Source of the DNA: a virus | Reading direction: 5' to 3' (one strand) | Length of the DNA: 57,111 bases | IMG/VR virus record: IMGVR_UViG_3300038552_000393 | Location: 1 to 57,111 of that record | Part shown: in pieces, positions 56,854-57,111 of the stretch | How the letters are laid out: each line of letters opens with the position of its first letter | How positions within the stretch are numbered: position 1 is the first letter of the stretch | The notes under the pieces: model-generated | What the model was told of the DNA's origin: nothing | What the model saw: only the letters and a program-made list of their open reading frames with translations | The model's database searches: none | Made by a program: the position numbers and the translations under genes

Positions 56854-57111
56854 ATGCCCCCGCCGCGCACATACCTCTCGGCACGCATCGCAGGCGCAAC
56901 CTCACGCCCATCGTCCAACAAAACCGAGCAATGGGCATCCTGGACATCTATTTTATATCCTAATGGCCATGGCTGGACGGAGGCCGATTACAACGCACGT
57001 TTCTACGCGAATAACTCACGCCACGTCCGACCTAAACCCTTAATTATTCACGCAGCGGCGGCGGTCACATTTCATTTTTTTTGTGCCTTTTTTGTGCTCA
57101 AATTGGTGTGA
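56854..57111 (+). CDS. Hypothetical protein at the right edge
   Basis: An 85-residue ORF ending exactly at the window edge with TGA. AAAAGGAAGTCAGA precedes the ATG. The N-terminal part (MPPPRTYLSARIAGATSRPS, then SNKTEQWASWTSILYPN) is low in features; the C-terminal part is hydrophobic (AAAAVTFHFFCAFFVLKLV). No family recognised. It could be a phage end gene, a host gene beyond the attachment site, or chance. Confidence 0.35.
   Translation: MPPPRTYLSARIAGATSRPSSNKTEQWASWTSILYPNGHGWTEADYNARFYANNSRHVRPKPLIIHAAAAVTFHFFCAFFVLKLV

Noticed and set aside
56729-57043. 104-codon plus-strand ORF near the right edge
   Set aside because: Pro/Arg/His-rich reading through a G-rich simple sequence; overlaps the slightly better ORF at 56854-57111.
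1-57111. tRNA genes, reverse transcriptase/diversity-generating element, phage RNA polymerase
   Set aside because: Looked for by eye and by protein motifs; no tRNA T-loop with acceptor stem, no RT motif and no T7- or N4-type RNA polymerase motif were seen. A covariance-model scan would be decisive for tRNAs.
1-57111. attL/attR direct repeats at the window ends
   Set aside because: The first and last 100 bases share no convincing repeat; the window ends exactly at gene ends, so the att core is probably outside.

Overview
The window reads as one nearly complete temperate phage (prophage) genome. It has a tyrosine integrase at the left edge, an immunity region, an AEP primase/SF3 helicase, holin and endolysin genes, and a terminase-portal-scaffold-capsid-tail cluster. 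The capsid protein resembles the N4-gp56 family. No tail tape-measure gene was seen, and a 4216-residue polyvalent protein follows the tail genes, so a short-tailed (podovirus-like) virion is the best guess. G+C-rich codon use, strong AGGAGG ribosome sites and overall gene style suggest a Desulfobacterota (deltaproteobacterial) or similar Gram-negative host. That host call is inference. Nearly all genes are on the minus strand; only the repressor, a small cargo cassette and perhaps the last ORF are on the plus strand.

Layout. 1-984 integrase. 984-9768 is a tightly overlapped minus-strand early operon: small proteins, a C5 DNA methyltransferase, HNH nuclease, zinc-ribbon and HTH proteins, the primase-helicase, a TraR/DksA-like zinc finger, a DHH phosphoesterase and excisionase-like proteins. 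9769-12150 holds a BRO-family regulator, several small DNA-binding proteins, and operators and palindromes. 12151-12708 is the plus-strand XRE repressor. 12792-14257 is a visibly AT-richer plus-strand cassette of three secreted proteins, one a thermonuclease. 14324-20439, read leftward, is the fibre and lysis block. 20598-33248 is a DarB-like giant gene with N6-methylase and SF2 helicase domains, with a second well-formed gene nested out of frame. 33305-54757 is the virion operon, in reading order: small and large terminase, portal, scaffold, capsid, fibre/depolymerase genes, connectors, tail, internal proteins. 55122-55778 is a serine recombinase. 55779-56853 is AT-rich, apparently non-coding, with palindromes and short repeats.

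How it may work together. The plus-strand repressor and the minus-strand Cro-like gene diverge around an operator-rich gap and probably set the lysogeny switch. Two long late units appear to start near copies of one shared sequence element, upstream of terS and just after the giant gene. The giant protein is probably packaged and ejected with the DNA, combining methylase, helicase, zincin-like and membrane-seeking segments, as known for phage P1 DarB-type defence proteins.

Most notable: a single 29-base sequence closely resembling a type I-C CRISPR repeat sits at 8621-8649, in sense orientation within an early phage mRNA and with no second repeat or cas gene. It fits the pattern of solitary repeat units used by phages as RNA anti-CRISPRs. 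Other notable points are the nested gene at 29423-29725, the paired late element, a four-copy palindrome array, and seven fibre-type genes of the late operons that carry Sec signal peptides.
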